Positions 1 through 8,562 of a DNA stretch of 64,000 nt are shown here, one piece after another (the stretch's first letter is position 1; each line of letters opens with the position of its first letter). Origin of the DNA: an uncultured SAR86 cluster bacterium (GTDB taxonomy: Bacteria > Pseudomonadota > Gammaproteobacteria > Magnimaribacterales > Magnimaribacteraceae). A program made the position numbers and the translations under genes. The notes under the pieces were generated by a model. That model worked only from the letters and a program-made list of their open reading frames with translations. It was not told the DNA's origin and ran no database searches. The stretch is from contig CACJMO010000004.1 in NCBI GenBank assembly GCA_902594545.1, positions 1-64,000 on the forward strand, written 5' to 3'.

Positions 1-1
1 G

Positions 2-304
2 TCTGATTTTGATGTAACAGTTAATTGTTTGCATCCAGGTTTTGTGAGTACAGGAATTGGATCGAATAATAATAAAACCTTGTGGTCCATCCTTATGTTC
101 CTGGCAAAACCCTTTGCAAGAAATACAAGTAAAGGAGCAGAAACTTCGGTCTATCTGTGCGCCTCTCCTGAGGTAACGAATATTACTGGAGAATATTTTG
201 TTGACTGCAGTATTGAAAAGATTTCTGATGCTGCTAAAGATTCTGATCAAGCAGAGAGACTTTGGATGATAAGCTCCGACTTAACTGGGTTGGATTTAAT
301 TTGA
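2..304 (+). CDS. Short-chain dehydrogenase/reductase, C-terminal part (5' end outside window)
   Basis: Reading frame open from the left edge, so only about the last 100 residues are present. The segment NCLHPGFVSTGIG is the post-catalytic loop of SDR oxidoreductases, where the PG motif follows the Tyr-x-x-x-Lys helix and contacts the nicotinamide. The following stretch ending GEYFVDC resembles the C-terminal substrate lid seen in retinol dehydrogenase-like SDRs. The Rossmann fold and catalytic residues lie upstream of the window, so substrate and cofactor cannot be judged. The stop codon overlaps the end of the convergent priA by 9 bases. Confidence 0.8.
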   Translation, partial: SDFDVTVNCLHPGFVSTGIGSNNNKTLWSILMFLAKPFARNTSKGAETSVYLCASPEVTNITGEYFVDCSIEKISDAAKDSDQAERLWMISSDLTGLDLI

Positions 305-2506
305 TGAAAGCGGGTCTACGTCTATAGACCATCTAACCTGTTTGGTTGTTTTGGGATCGTATAACTTTGACTGAAGTATATCGAGAGATTTATGTAATTT
401 AGATCTGCTCTTCGAGAAAATGCTTAATTCCCATCTGTATACACCCGATTTCTTTTCCATTAACGCCGGTAAAGGTCCAACCATACGAATATCTTTTCTT
501 AAGTTCTCACTCAAAGGTGTTTTCTTTAGGAGTCCTCTAATAAAATCCCTGCTTACAAGACTTTTAGGTGACTCAGCATAGAGCTTAGCTTGAAAGGCGA
601 AAGGAGGTACTTTAGAAGCTTTTCTATCTTCTAGTAGTTTCTTTGCAAACTTTTCATAACTCCCACTGATTATTTCTTCTATCTGAGGATGATCTGGGCA
701 GTAAGATTGAAGTACTACTCTGCCTGGTTTTTTATCTCTACCTGCCCTTCCTGAAACCTGAGTCATAAGTTGAGCTACTCTCTCACTGCCCCGAAAGTCA
801 GCACTAAACAAGCCTGAATCTGCATCCAATATTCCTACTAAGGTAACATTTGGAAAGTGATGTCCTTTTGCTAAAAGCTGGGTCCCAAGCAGGATCATAG
901 GCTCTCCTTTCTTGATTTCATGCAAATAGTTATCCATAGAGTCTTTTTTTCGAGTTGAGTCGCTATCAATTCTAAGAATCTTGTACTCAGGAAAGCTCTT
1001 CCTCAAGAATTCCTCTATTCTCTCAGTGCCATATCCGTATGTTAGAAAATCATCTGAACCACATGAAACACATTGTTCGGGATAATTCTTTTGAGATTCA
1101 CAGTGATGACAGTGAAGTTTCAAAGGATTCTTATGAACTGTCATCAAAGCATCACAGCGATCACAATTAGAGATCCACCCGCAAGTTTTACAAATTAATG
1201 ATGAGGCGTATCCTCTTCTATTTAAGAAAATTAAAACTTGATTACCTTGTGTTAGTTCTGACTCTGTTGCTTCAATTAAATCGCTACTAATACCTTCATT
1301 TAATACTTTTCCTCTCAGATCAATTGCACTAAATGACGGCAACTTTGCCCCTGTGGCTCTCTGACTTAATTTTAGTAATTCATATTTGCCTTCATCCACG
1401 TTCTTTAATGTCTCTAAGGAGGGGGTAGCAGAAGCTAAAACAACTGGTACTTTCTCTAGCTTTGCCCTATATAAGGCCATATCTCTTGCTGAGTACCTAA
1501 ATTTATCCATCTGCTTAAAAGAAAGATCATGCTCTTCGTCTACAACGATTATTCCTAAATCTTTCATGGGTAAAAATACGCTAGAACGTGTTCCTATGAT
1601 TACATCGATCAGCCCTTTTGAAGCCCCCAACCATGCGTCTACTTTTTCTCTATCATTTTTAGCTGAGTGAAAAGACATCACCCTATCACCAAAATAATCT
1701 CTGAATCGTTCTTCTGCTTGAGGCGCTAATCCTATCTCAGGTATGAGAATAAGAGCCTGTTTTCCTTGAGCTACTATTTCCTGTACAGCCTGAAGATACA
1801 CTTCAGTTTTGCCACTGCCTGTTATCCCGTCTATTAAAAAAGTAGCATTTTTATTCTGACCTTTGTTTATAGCCGCTACAGCGAGTGATTGTTGCTCATT
1901 TAGCTTATGGGGTTTCGATTGCTGTTTGCTTTCAAGCTTTTTATAGGGCGATAGCTCTCTTGAGAATCTTCTAATGTATCCTTTATCTTCTAATCCAGTG
2001 ACAGCAGACGGGCTAATCTCAAATGCTGTTAGAGACTTAAGAGAGATTTCTTTTTTTTCTTTTAAAATTGTTATCAGTTTTCTTTGGACAGGTGCGTTAG
2101 AAAGTAAATCCTCATTTATAAATTCGCCCTTAGAAGTAATTTCTATATATTTACTTTGTCTAAAGCTGGCTTCATTTCCCTTTCTTAAAGATGGGGGAAA
2201 GAAATAAGTAATTATCTCGCCCAGCGGATAGTGATAATAACGCGAAGACCATTCCGCTAAATTCATTGCGTTTGAACTAAGCAAAGGAACGGCATCTAAG
2301 ACTTCTTTGATTCTTTTATATTTTCTTTTGTCAGCAGAGCCTTGTAATCTTTTGCCCCAAATAACTCCCACAAGCGTCCTATTGCCAAAAGGTATTAGAA
2401 CCCTAGATCCTTGTTTAATAGGGTATTTGGAGTTTTTAGGAGGCAGATAGGAGAATTTTTCCAATAGAGGTATTGGAACTAAAATATCAACTAATTCTTC
2501 TGCCAT
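296..2506 (-). CDS. priA: Primosomal protein N' (replication restart helicase PriA)
   Basis: PriA recognises stalled or repaired forks and reloads the replicative helicase. The 736-residue length matches the family (E. coli 732). An N-terminal DNA-binding region (about 1-105) is followed by a winged-helix segment and the helicase core with Walker A GSGKTEVY near residue 230 and a DEEHD Walker B box. Eight zinc-binding cysteines lie in the CKTCGW, CDRC, CHHC and CVSCG pairs, and helicase motif VSGRAGR is intact. ATG start at 2506. Monocistronic, transcribed away from rpmE2 across a short divergent region. Confidence 0.97.
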   Translation of the reverse strand: MAEELVDILVPIPLLEKFSYLPPKNSKYPIKQGSRVLIPFGNRTLVGVIWGKRLQGSADKRKYKRIKEVLDAVPLLSSNAMNLAEWSSRYYHYPLGEIITYFFPPSLRKGNEASFRQSKYIEITSKGEFINEDLLSNAPVQRKLITILKEKKEISLKSLTAFEISPSAVTGLEDKGYIRRFSRELSPYKKLESKQQSKPHKLNEQQSLAVAAINKGQNKNATFLIDGITGSGKTEVYLQAVQEIVAQGKQALILIPEIGLAPQAEERFRDYFGDRVMSFHSAKNDREKVDAWLGASKGLIDVIIGTRSSVFLPMKDLGIIVVDEEHDLSFKQMDKFRYSARDMALYRAKLEKVPVVLASATPSLETLKNVDEGKYELLKLSQRATGAKLPSFSAIDLRGKVLNEGISSDLIEATESELTQGNQVLIFLNRRGYASSLICKTCGWISNCDRCDALMTVHKNPLKLHCHHCESQKNYPEQCVSCGSDDFLTYGYGTERIEEFLRKSFPEYKILRIDSDSTRKKDSMDNYLHEIKKGEPMILLGTQLLAKGHHFPNVTLVGILDADSGLFSADFRGSERVAQLMTQVSGRAGRDKKPGRVVLQSYCPDHPQIEEIISGSYEKFAKKLLEDRKASKVPPFAFQAKLYAESPKSLVSRDFIRGLLKKTPLSENLRKDIRMVGPLPALMEKKSGVYRWELSIFSKSRSKLHKSLDILQSKLYDPKTTKQVRWSIDVDPLSSN

Positions 2507-2538
2507 AATGTTTCTATATTCTAATTTAAATTATGCAT

Positions 2539-2566
2539 TTGCCATGTTTTGTCTGTCTGGTATAGT
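2539..2566 (+). promoter_or_regulatory. Promoter of rpmE2
   Basis: A -35 like TTGCCA (2539-2544) and a -10 TATAGT (2561-2566) are separated by 16 bases, with TGG directly before the -10 (extended -10). The discriminator is GCGCGTCC, very GC-rich for this sequence. Predicted start of transcription is near 2573, about 27 bases upstream of the L31 ATG. Confidence 0.6.
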
Positions 2567-2599
2567 GCGCGTCCATATTTTTAATTTCAAGATAATTAA

Positions 2600-3034
2600 A
2601 TGAGAAAAGATATACATCCAGAATACAGAGAAGTCTTATTTCACGATACAAGCGTTGATGAGTACTTTTTAGTGAGATCAACACTGCAAACAGATCAAAC
2701 TAAGGAATGGACTGACGGAAAAACTTATCCATACTGTGTGCTTGATGTTTCATCGGCCTCTCATCCATTTTACACAGGTAAACAAAAACTTGTTGATACG
2801 GGCGGTAGAGTTGACAGATTTAGAAAACGCTTTGGAAATAAATCTCAAATTAATACTGCTAATGAAGAAGCGCCTGCTGAAGAAGTGATTGCTGAAGAAG
2901 CACCTGTAGAGGAAGTTATCGCTGATGAAGCACCTGCAGAAGAGGTGGTAGCTGAAGAGGCACCTGTAGAGGAAATCACTTCTGAAGAAACACCAGCTGA
3001 AGACAGTGCCTCTGAAGAACCCGAAGAAAAATAA
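2600..3034 (+). CDS. rpmE2: Type B 50S ribosomal protein L31 with an acidic repeat tail
   Basis: Residues 1 to about 84 match type B L31 (starts [14 protein letters not shown], ends RFRKRFG), the paralogue that lacks the zinc-binding cysteines of type A L31; the single Cys here (YPYCVLD) is not part of a CxxC. Residues 89-138 form five 10-residue repeats of the kind [10 protein letters not shown], giving a strongly acidic tail of about 56 residues. Type B L31 is normally about 80-90 residues, so the tail nearly doubles it. The gene is single and follows a good promoter. In many bacteria this paralogue is Zur-controlled; no obvious Zur operator was recognised here. Confidence 0.93.
   Translation: MRKDIHPEYREVLFHDTSVDEYFLVRSTLQTDQTKEWTDGKTYPYCVLDVSSASHPFYTGKQKLVDTGGRVDRFRKRFGNKSQINTANEEAPAEEVIAEEAPVEEVIADEAPAEEVVAEEAPVEEITSEETPAEDSASEEPEEK
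2864..3013 (+). repeat. Five tandem 30-bp repeats in the rpmE2 tail
   Basis: Five in-frame 30-base units begin at 2864, 2894, 2924, 2954 and 2984. Each begins GA(A/T)GA(A/G) and encodes variants of EEAP(A/V)EEV(I/V)A. Unit divergence is mostly at third positions, as expected of old duplications kept under protein-level selection. The fifth unit is the most degenerate. Confidence 0.85.
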
Positions 3035-3054
3035 ATTTCTTTCAGACTCCAGGT

Positions 3055-4251
3055 CTATATTTGGTCTGATATAAAGTCTATTATTTGTCTGGATACTTTT
3101 TTCTTAGACTGCCTTTCTATTAAAGTCTTTTCTTTTAAAGTAATCAAAGTAACCTCGTTTTGTTCAGAGTTAAAACCTATCTCTTTATCGGAGACATCAT
3201 TAGCTACAATCAAATCTAAATTCTTTCCTTTGAGTTTCTTATCTGCATTCACCAATAAATTATCTGTCTCTGCTGCAAAACCAACAACATAAGGCTTATC
3301 TTGAAGCTCGCTAACTGACTTTAAAATATCTTTATTTTCTTCAAGCTCTAGAGTGATGGGCTTTCCGCTTCCATCCTTTTTAATTTTCAGATTGCTGGTA
3401 TTTACTGGTTTGTAGTCAGAAACTGCAGCTGTTCCAATATAAACATCCTTTTCTTTGACATGATGCATAACTGCATCATACATTTCTTGAGCGGTCTCAA
3501 CAGATACGAAGTTACAATTCGATGGTTTTGGTATATCCACAGGCCCGCTAATAAGAGTTACTCTGGCTCCAGATTCTATTGCAGCTTCTGCTAAGTTATA
3601 TCCCATCTTTCCTGAGCTTCTGTTTGTAATGAACCTAACTGGATCTATAGGCTCTTGAGTTGGACCAGCAGTTATAAGCACCCTTTTTCCACTCATTTTT
3701 CCCTTTGTAAAAGAGTTAGAAAAAATCTGTAAGATTTCCAATGGCTCTAACATTCTTCCAAGTCCAATATCTCCACAGGCCTGTTCTCCTGAACCAGGCC
3801 CACAGACTTCATAGCCTTTTTGAATAAGCCTATCCAAATTCTCCTGTGTTCTTTCATCTCTCCACATGGCTTGATTCATTGCTGGAGCTAAGCTGACTGG
3901 ACCATCGAAAGCTAATGTAACAGTTGAAAGTAGATCATCTCCTCTTCCGGAAGAAAGTCTAGCTATCGTGTTAGCTGTAGCTGGAGCTATAAGTATTGCA
4001 TCAGCCCATTTAGCTAATTCGATATGACCCATAGCCGCTTCAGCTTCTGCATCAAGGAGTTCGCTAGAGACCCTGTTCCCCGATAAGGCTTGCAAGGTTA
4101 GAGGTGTAATAAACTCTTCAGCAGATTTAGTCATAACGACTCTAACAGAGCTGCCTGACTTCTTTAGATGTCTTACAATTTCAGCAGATTTGTAGGCAGC
4201 GATACCCCCCGTTACGCCTAACAGTACATTTTTATTCGTTAAAGAGTCCAA
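3055..4251 (-). CDS. coaBC: Bifunctional phosphopantothenoylcysteine decarboxylase / phosphopantothenate-cysteine ligase
   Basis: Carries out two consecutive steps of coenzyme A synthesis: condensation of 4'-phosphopantothenate with cysteine, then FMN-dependent decarboxylation. The N-terminal CoaC flavoprotein half (about 1-185) has GVTGGIAAYK, the active-site His in MGHIEL, PAMNQAMW and the Cys of GEQACGDIG. The CoaB half has the nucleotide-binding ITAGPTQEPIDPVRFITN segment and the KIKKDG lysine region. Length 398 fits the fusion. The start is TTG at 4251: an AGGA Shine-Dalgarno lies 7 bases upstream and no ATG or GTG fits better. Confidence 0.96.
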   Translation of the reverse strand: MDSLTNKNVLLGVTGGIAAYKSAEIVRHLKKSGSSVRVVMTKSAEEFITPLTLQALSGNRVSSELLDAEAEAAMGHIELAKWADAILIAPATANTIARLSSGRGDDLLSTVTLAFDGPVSLAPAMNQAMWRDERTQENLDRLIQKGYEVCGPGSGEQACGDIGLGRMLEPLEILQIFSNSFTKGKMSGKRVLITAGPTQEPIDPVRFITNRSSGKMGYNLAEAAIESGARVTLISGPVDIPKPSNCNFVSVETAQEMYDAVMHHVKEKDVYIGTAAVSDYKPVNTSNLKIKKDGSGKPITLELEENKDILKSVSELQDKPYVVGFAAETDNLLVNADKKLKGKNLDLIVANDVSDKEIGFNSEQNEVTLITLKEKTLIERQSKKKVSRQIIDFISDQI

Positions 4252-4289
4252 ATTAATATCCTAAAAATTAAGATTATAGCTGCTTATTC

Positions 4290-4318
4290 TTGATTGGAGT
4301 CAATGCTTCTGGTATAAA
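4290..4318 (+). promoter_or_regulatory. Promoter of rpmB-rpmG
   Basis: TTGATT (4290-4295) and TATAAA (4313-4318) with an ideal 17-base spacer, followed by a GC-rich discriminator (ACGCGGCTC). The transcript would start near 4325, about 25 bases before the L28 ATG. Confidence 0.65.
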
Positions 4319-4350
4319 ACGCGGCTCACAAGTTAATTATTTATTAAGTT

Positions 4351-4587
4351 ATGTCTAAAGTTTGCCAAGTAACTGGAAAAAAACCTCAAGCAGGAAATAA
4401 TGTTTCGCATGCTAAGAACCGCAATAAAAGAACCTTCCAGCCAAACCTTCATAAACATAAGTTTTGGGTAGAATCTGAAAACAGATATGTAAGCTTAACT
4501 GTTTCAGCAAAAGGCATGAGGACGATAGACAAAAATGGTATTGATCAAGTGCTTGCTGATATAAGATCTAGAGGAGAAAAGATATGA
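4351..4587 (+). CDS. rpmB: 50S ribosomal protein L28
   Basis: 78 residues, the usual length of proteobacterial L28, with the typical start [12 protein letters not shown], the [17 protein letters not shown] segment and the C-terminal [11 protein letters not shown] region. It sits in the large subunit near the exit side. Its stop codon overlaps the start of rpmG (ATGA), the classical rpmB-rpmG pairing with translational coupling. Confidence 0.97.
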   Translation: MSKVCQVTGKKPQAGNNVSHAKNRNKRTFQPNLHKHKFWVESENRYVSLTVSAKGMRTIDKNGIDQVLADIRSRGEKI

Positions 4588-4739
4588 GAGAAAAAATTAG
4601 ATTAGTATCCTCAGCTGGAACAGGACATTTTTATACTACAGATAAAAATAAATCTGCTATGCCTGACAAAATGGAAATTAAGAAATTTGATCCGGTTGTC
4701 AGAAAGCATGTAATTTACACAGAAGCTAAGATTAAGTAA
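4584..4739 (+). CDS. rpmG: 50S ribosomal protein L33 (cysteine-free form)
   Basis: 51 residues beginning [19 protein letters not shown] and ending [14 protein letters not shown], almost the E. coli L33 sequence. It contains no cysteine, so it is the zinc-independent form. The ATG at 4584 overlaps the rpmB stop. The 3' end overlaps the convergent flavin monooxygenase gene by 8 bases. Confidence 0.95.
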   Translation: MREKIRLVSSAGTGHFYTTDKNKSAMPDKMEIKKFDPVVRKHVIYTEAKIK

Positions 4740-5907
4740 TTCCCGCAGCTTCTTTAATTAATCGCTGCTTCAAGGGCTCTGTCTTGTTTGCGAAATTAAA
4801 GGCAAAATTCCTACCCACCTTTATCCAAAGACTCTCGGATCCAAAGCCTCTTTTGAAAGCCTCCATCAAGCCGATCATCTTATAACTATCTGGCTGTCTT
4901 CTTTTGGAATAGGCTTGAAGAATATTTAAATCACTCAAACCATTGCCATATCGTTGAGCTTTTAGAATTAAATGTGTTAATTCTGTCACGTCTGAAATGC
5001 CTAAATTTAACCCTTGTCCGGCTAAGGGGTGAATGGTATGAGCAGAATCTCCCACCAGTGCCACTCTGCCTTGTGCAAATCTTTTTGCATGAAGTTGATG
5101 AAGTGGAAAAGAGTTAATCTTCTCTTTTAACTTTATTTTTCCAAATCTATTTTCTGTTTTTAATCTCAACTCCTCGAGAAAATCATCCTCTTCGATGGAT
5201 AGTAAATTTTTTCCGTAGACTTCGTCAGTGGACCAAATCAATGAGCCTTCATTTGATCCGGATACCGTGGGAAGAAATGCTATAGGACCCGTGTCCGTGA
5301 AAATTTGAAATGCAGTATTGTTAAATGGCTTCTCCGTTTCAACAGATGAAACTATAGCAATCTGATGATAACTCCATGTTCTTACTGGCATTTTTGAAAT
5401 ACTTCGAACTTTAGATAGAGAGCCATCTGCACCGATCAAAATCTCAGAAATAATGGTTTTTTCAGCATCTGTAGTTAAAACAATCTTGTCTGTTGAGGTT
5501 GAAATATCTGTAAGGCCTTCGTTCTCAATTATTTTTACGGTTGGGATATCAATTAGCTTTTTAAAGATTGCTTCAAGAATAACGTTATTGTGAACAATAA
5601 CTCCCAATTCTTTTCGATTGATATCTGAAGAATGAAACCTTATCGAGGAGGAACCTTCTGCATCCCACACATAAATCTCATTAAATGCTTTTGAATGAGG
5701 CTGAATTGAATCCCATATTCCAGACTGTCTAAGCGATTCTATGGAAGCTAGATTAAGAGAAGTGGTTCTTCCTTGATATAAATTAGGGTAAGCCTTAGAG
5801 GGCTCACCTCTATCAATCAATGAAACATCTAACCCAGATCTTCCAAGATTTAGGGCTAAGAGAGCGCCTGTTACTCCTCCCCCAACAATGGAAATATTAT
5901 TTTGCAC
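4732..5907 (-). CDS. UbiH/UbiI/UbiF-family FAD-dependent ring hydroxylase
   Basis: 391-residue class A flavoprotein monooxygenase. It has an N-terminal FAD dinucleotide motif [16 protein letters not shown], a central [13 protein letters not shown] motif and a C-terminal [18 protein letters not shown] motif, the signature of ubiquinone-ring hydroxylases. Which ring carbon it hydroxylates cannot be read from sequence. It starts with GTG at 5907, the base next to the pepP stop (TAAGTG junction), so the two are an operon. E. coli has two such genes (ubiI, ubiH) next to pepP; only one is present here, so it may be a broad-specificity form or others lie elsewhere. Confidence 0.9.
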   Translation of the reverse strand: MQNNISIVGGGVTGALLALNLGRSGLDVSLIDRGEPSKAYPNLYQGRTTSLNLASIESLRQSGIWDSIQPHSKAFNEIYVWDAEGSSSIRFHSSDINRKELGVIVHNNVILEAIFKKLIDIPTVKIIENEGLTDISTSTDKIVLTTDAEKTIISEILIGADGSLSKVRSISKMPVRTWSYHQIAIVSSVETEKPFNNTAFQIFTDTGPIAFLPTVSGSNEGSLIWSTDEVYGKNLLSIEEDDFLEELRLKTENRFGKIKLKEKINSFPLHQLHAKRFAQGRVALVGDSAHTIHPLAGQGLNLGISDVTELTHLILKAQRYGNGLSDLNILQAYSKRRQPDSYKMIGLMEAFKRGFGSESLWIKVGRNFAFNFANKTEPLKQRLIKEAAGIT

Positions 5908-7212
5908 TTAACCCTGAACTGTTTGTTCAACTTCTTCGATAGTTCTTGGAACATCAGGTGTTAGGATCTCAAAACCAGAATCAGTTACCAGAATATCATC
6001 TTCTATCCTTACCCCTATTCCTTTCCATTTATCATCTACACCTTCTAAGGAATCCAGAATGTAAATTCCAGGTTCGATAGTCATTACCATTCCTTTCTCA
6101 AGCTTCCTCCAATCACCATCTTGTTTATAACTTCCTACATCATGAACATCCATCCCCAGCCAATGACCTATTCTGTGCATATAAAACTTCGAATATTCAC
6201 CCTTCTCTATGATTTCTTCTTTCGAACCTTTCAAAAGACCGAGCGACAAAAGCCCTTCCACAATAACCTCAACAGATTTTTCATGCATTAAATTCCATTT
6301 ATTTCCAGGTTGAGCTTGATTCATGGATTGGTGATGAGCCTCTAAAACTATTGAATAAATCTCTTTCTGTTCGGCAGAAAATTTTCCATTAACAGGAAAA
6401 GTTCGAGTTACGTCAGAGGCGTAATATTCGTACTCGCAACCTGCATCTACAAGAACTAAATCACCGTCCTTAAGTTCATCATTATTTTCAACATAGTGAA
6501 GAATGCAGGAGTTATTTCCTCCTCCGACTATGGAATTGTAAGCGGGAGATCTTGCTCCATTCTTATTAAATGCGTAAAGATATTCAGCTTCAAGCTGATA
6601 TTCATACATGCCTGGCTTTACATATTGCATAGCCCTTATATGAGCTTCGGTTGTTATGGAGGCCGCTTTCTTCATAATGTCTATCTCAGCATCTTCTTTT
6701 ATGAGCCTCATTTCATGAATTAAATTATCTAAAGAAAGGAGATTTTGAGGTGGTTCTGCTCCTGCCCTTGTATTGATTCTGATACTTTCTATCCATTTTT
6801 TTACTTTTTGATCTACCCCGGAAGGTGCACTCATAGAGAAATATATATTTTTAATACCTTCCAACATCTTAGGCATTACTTCATCCAAGGAATTTATGCT
6901 GAAAGCCTTGTCAGCTCCATATCTATCCACTGCACCTTCTTGTCCGCTCCTAAAACCATCCCATTGCTCTCTTAAGGGGTCTCTATCCCTACAAAAAATA
7001 ATGTATTTATCTTTATCGGCGCTGGGTCTAATCAAAAGTAGCGAATCCGGCTCTTCATATCCAGATAGATAATAAAAATTACTATCTTGTCGGTAAGCAT
7101 AATCTGTATCCGAGATTCTAGATTTAACAGTTGCAGAGCTTACGATAATAGCTGAATCTTCTAAAGCCTTGGCGGATAAAGAAGATCTTCTCTCAGAATA
7201 ATTTATTTCCAT
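5908..7212 (-). CDS. pepP: Xaa-Pro aminopeptidase (aminopeptidase P)
   Basis: Removes N-terminal residues preceding proline. The 434-residue product matches E. coli PepP (441). After an N-terminal creatinase-like domain (YRQDSNFYYLSGYEEP) comes the pita-bread metallopeptidase fold. Its dimetal ligands are the two Asp of VDAGCEYEYYASDVTRTF, the His of HRIGHWLGMDVHD, the Glu of MTIEPGIYI and the Glu of GVRIEDD. The ATG at 7212 is chosen because it aligns with family N-termini; an in-frame ATG at 7251 would add a hydrophobic stretch of 13 residues and run into the divergent gene. First gene of a pair with the ring hydroxylase. Confidence 0.95.
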   Translation of the reverse strand: MEINYSERRSSLSAKALEDSAIIVSSATVKSRISDTDYAYRQDSNFYYLSGYEEPDSLLLIRPSADKDKYIIFCRDRDPLREQWDGFRSGQEGAVDRYGADKAFSINSLDEVMPKMLEGIKNIYFSMSAPSGVDQKVKKWIESIRINTRAGAEPPQNLLSLDNLIHEMRLIKEDAEIDIMKKAASITTEAHIRAMQYVKPGMYEYQLEAEYLYAFNKNGARSPAYNSIVGGGNNSCILHYVENNDELKDGDLVLVDAGCEYEYYASDVTRTFPVNGKFSAEQKEIYSIVLEAHHQSMNQAQPGNKWNLMHEKSVEVIVEGLLSLGLLKGSKEEIIEKGEYSKFYMHRIGHWLGMDVHDVGSYKQDGDWRKLEKGMVMTIEPGIYILDSLEGVDDKWKGIGVRIEDDILVTDSGFEILTPDVPRTIEEVEQTVQG

Positions 7213-7293
7213 GGTGTATATGATAAATATAAGTGCGAATTGAATAAACATGGTAGCAAGAAATTAAGTTCAAAGTTAAACTTAAAGTTAGAG

Positions 7294-7488
7294 ATGTCTG
7301 AAAATAAGTTTGAAAGTCTAGAAAAAGAAGTGCTTGAACTCATAAAGCTTAGCCAACAACTTAAGGAAGTTAATGAGCATCTCTCAAAAAAGAACCAGCA
7401 ACTCTCACAAGAAAATAATCAACTAGCTAAAAATCTTAATACTGCCAAAGAAGGAATTGCTAAGATCATAAAAACCTACAAAGACTGA
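7294..7488 (+). CDS. Small coiled-coil protein (TIGR02449 / ZapB-like)
   Basis: 64 residues starting MSENKFESLEKEVLELIKL, almost entirely heptad-like coiled coil rich in Leu, Gln, Asn and Glu. It resembles the TIGR02449 family that lies immediately upstream of zapA in many gammaproteobacteria, and broadly the cell-division coiled coil ZapB. The start at 7294 gives the family length; an in-frame ATG at 7240 would add a basic stretch overlapping the pepP leader. The stop overlaps the zapA start by one base (TGATG), so it is coupled to zapA. A role at the division ring is inferred from that context. Confidence 0.8.
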   Translation: MSENKFESLEKEVLELIKLSQQLKEVNEHLSKKNQQLSQENNQLAKNLNTAKEGIAKIIKTYKD

Positions 7489-7790
7489 TGAGCAAAGAGA
7501 CAACAACTGTAAAGATCTTAGGTGCAAGTTACAAAATTGCCTGTCCGCCCGAAGAGTCTGAAGAAGTTAAGAAAGCTGCTGTTTTTCTAGACACTAAACT
7601 TACTGAAGTCAAGGAAGCATCTGGGTTAGATGAAAAAAGAGCCGCAATAATTACAGCGTTGAATATAAGTAGTGAATATCTAAAAAATCTTTCAGATGTT
7701 AGTAGGGACGAATCTGTGAATGAAGGGCTTGAGAATCTTACCTTAGAGGTTCAAAAACAGTTAGAAACTTTATCTTTTAAAGCAAAATAA
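7488..7790 (+). CDS. zapA: Cell division protein ZapA
   Basis: 100-residue FtsZ-ring stabiliser. The N-terminal VKILGASYKIACPPEE segment is the ZapA globular domain (compare VNIFGRSLRVNCPPEQ in E. coli), followed by the helix with AALNISSEYL and a C-terminal coiled coil that makes the tetramer. Directly followed by the 6S RNA gene and fau, the same order as in E. coli, which strongly supports the call. Confidence 0.93.
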   Translation: MSKETTTVKILGASYKIACPPEESEEVKKAAVFLDTKLTEVKEASGLDEKRAAIITALNISSEYLKNLSDVSRDESVNEGLENLTLEVQKQLETLSFKAK

Positions 7791-7796
7791 GTAGGT

Positions 7797-7802
7797 TATA
7801 AT
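7797..7802 (+). promoter_or_regulatory. -10 box of the 6S RNA gene
   Basis: A perfect TATAAT places the start of transcription near 7809-7810, exactly where the closing stem of 6S RNA (GTTTCC pairing with GGAAAC at 7980-7985) begins. No good -35 is visible 17 bases upstream. Confidence 0.6.
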
Positions 7803-7808
7803 TTTTAA

Positions 7809-7988
7809 AGTTTCCTGGTTTATACGATAGTTGTTACTACTCTCGAGCCGATAAAAAAATATTAGGAGACTCTGAAAAGTTCTTGTTGTGCATACCCATT
7901 TTATGGGAAGCCTGATAAATTGACGGAGTCACCGCCTTGAACTTCACGGTTCAGGGCAGTAATCAATAACGGTAATCTGGGAAACACC
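7809..7988 (+). ncRNA. ssrS: 6S RNA
   Basis: Binds the sigma70 RNA polymerase holoenzyme by mimicking an open promoter and down-regulates transcription in stationary phase. The segment CTCGAGCCGATA near 7842-7853 and the CACCGCCTTGAAC...GGTTCAGGGCAGTAATC stretch near 7930-7964 are close to the conserved CTGAGCCGATA and CACCTTGAACC...GGTTCAAGGGTTACAGCC of E. coli 6S RNA. The termini GTTTCC (7810-7815) and GGAAAC (7980-7985) pair to close the rod. Location between zapA and fau is the conserved one. Length about 180 nt fits; the exact 3' end is uncertain. Confidence 0.9.
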
Positions 7989-7992
7989 TTTG

Positions 7993-8559
7993 ATGACAAA
8001 AAAATCAGATCTGAGAAAAAAATATATTTCTAAAAGAAAAAATATCTCAGGTAATTTCCTTAACAAGGCCGAAAAAAGTCTTCTATCAATCTTCAGTACA
8101 GAATTAAAATTATCTAAGAAAAAAGTAGCTTGTTATGCTTCCATAGGCAACGAAGTCCCTACAAAATCTATCTTAAATAAACTTTTAGAAAACGACTGCG
8201 AAGTTTATCTCCCATCGATAGATTCCCATTCTAAGATACTGAAATTTTTAAAACTGGATGAGGAAGAAAATTTAATAAAAAATAGATTTGGCATATTAGA
8301 GCCTAAGAGTACTTACGAAATCTATCCTTCAGAATTAGACATCATATTTCTTCCGTGTGTATGTTTTGATTTAAAGGGCTTCAGGGTTGGCATGGGCGCC
8401 GGATACTATGATCATTCTCTTACTTCCACCAAAAATTCTAATTGCAAGCTCATAACTCTGGCCTATGAGTTTCAAAAAGTCAGTGATTGTTATCCTGAAG
8501 AACATGATATTAGATCTCATGCTTGTTTAACCGAAGATAGGTACTATAAATTTGATTGA
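7993..8559 (+). CDS. fau: 5-formyltetrahydrofolate cyclo-ligase
   Basis: Converts 5-formyl-THF to 5,10-methenyl-THF using ATP, clearing a folate by-product. 188 residues. N-terminal basic LRKKYISKRKNI and C-terminal LPCVCFDLKGFRVGMGAGYYDHSL (the GxGxGYYD nucleotide/phosphate motif) are diagnostic. ATG at 7993 preferred over the adjacent in-frame TTG at 7990. It lies immediately downstream of 6S RNA as in E. coli, where the two are processed from one transcript. Confidence 0.95.
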   Translation: MTKKSDLRKKYISKRKNISGNFLNKAEKSLLSIFSTELKLSKKKVACYASIGNEVPTKSILNKLLENDCEVYLPSIDSHSKILKFLKLDEEENLIKNRFGILEPKSTYEIYPSELDIIFLPCVCFDLKGFRVGMGAGYYDHSLTSTKNSNCKLITLAYEFQKVSDCYPEEHDIRSHACLTEDRYYKFD

Positions 8560-8562
8560 TAC

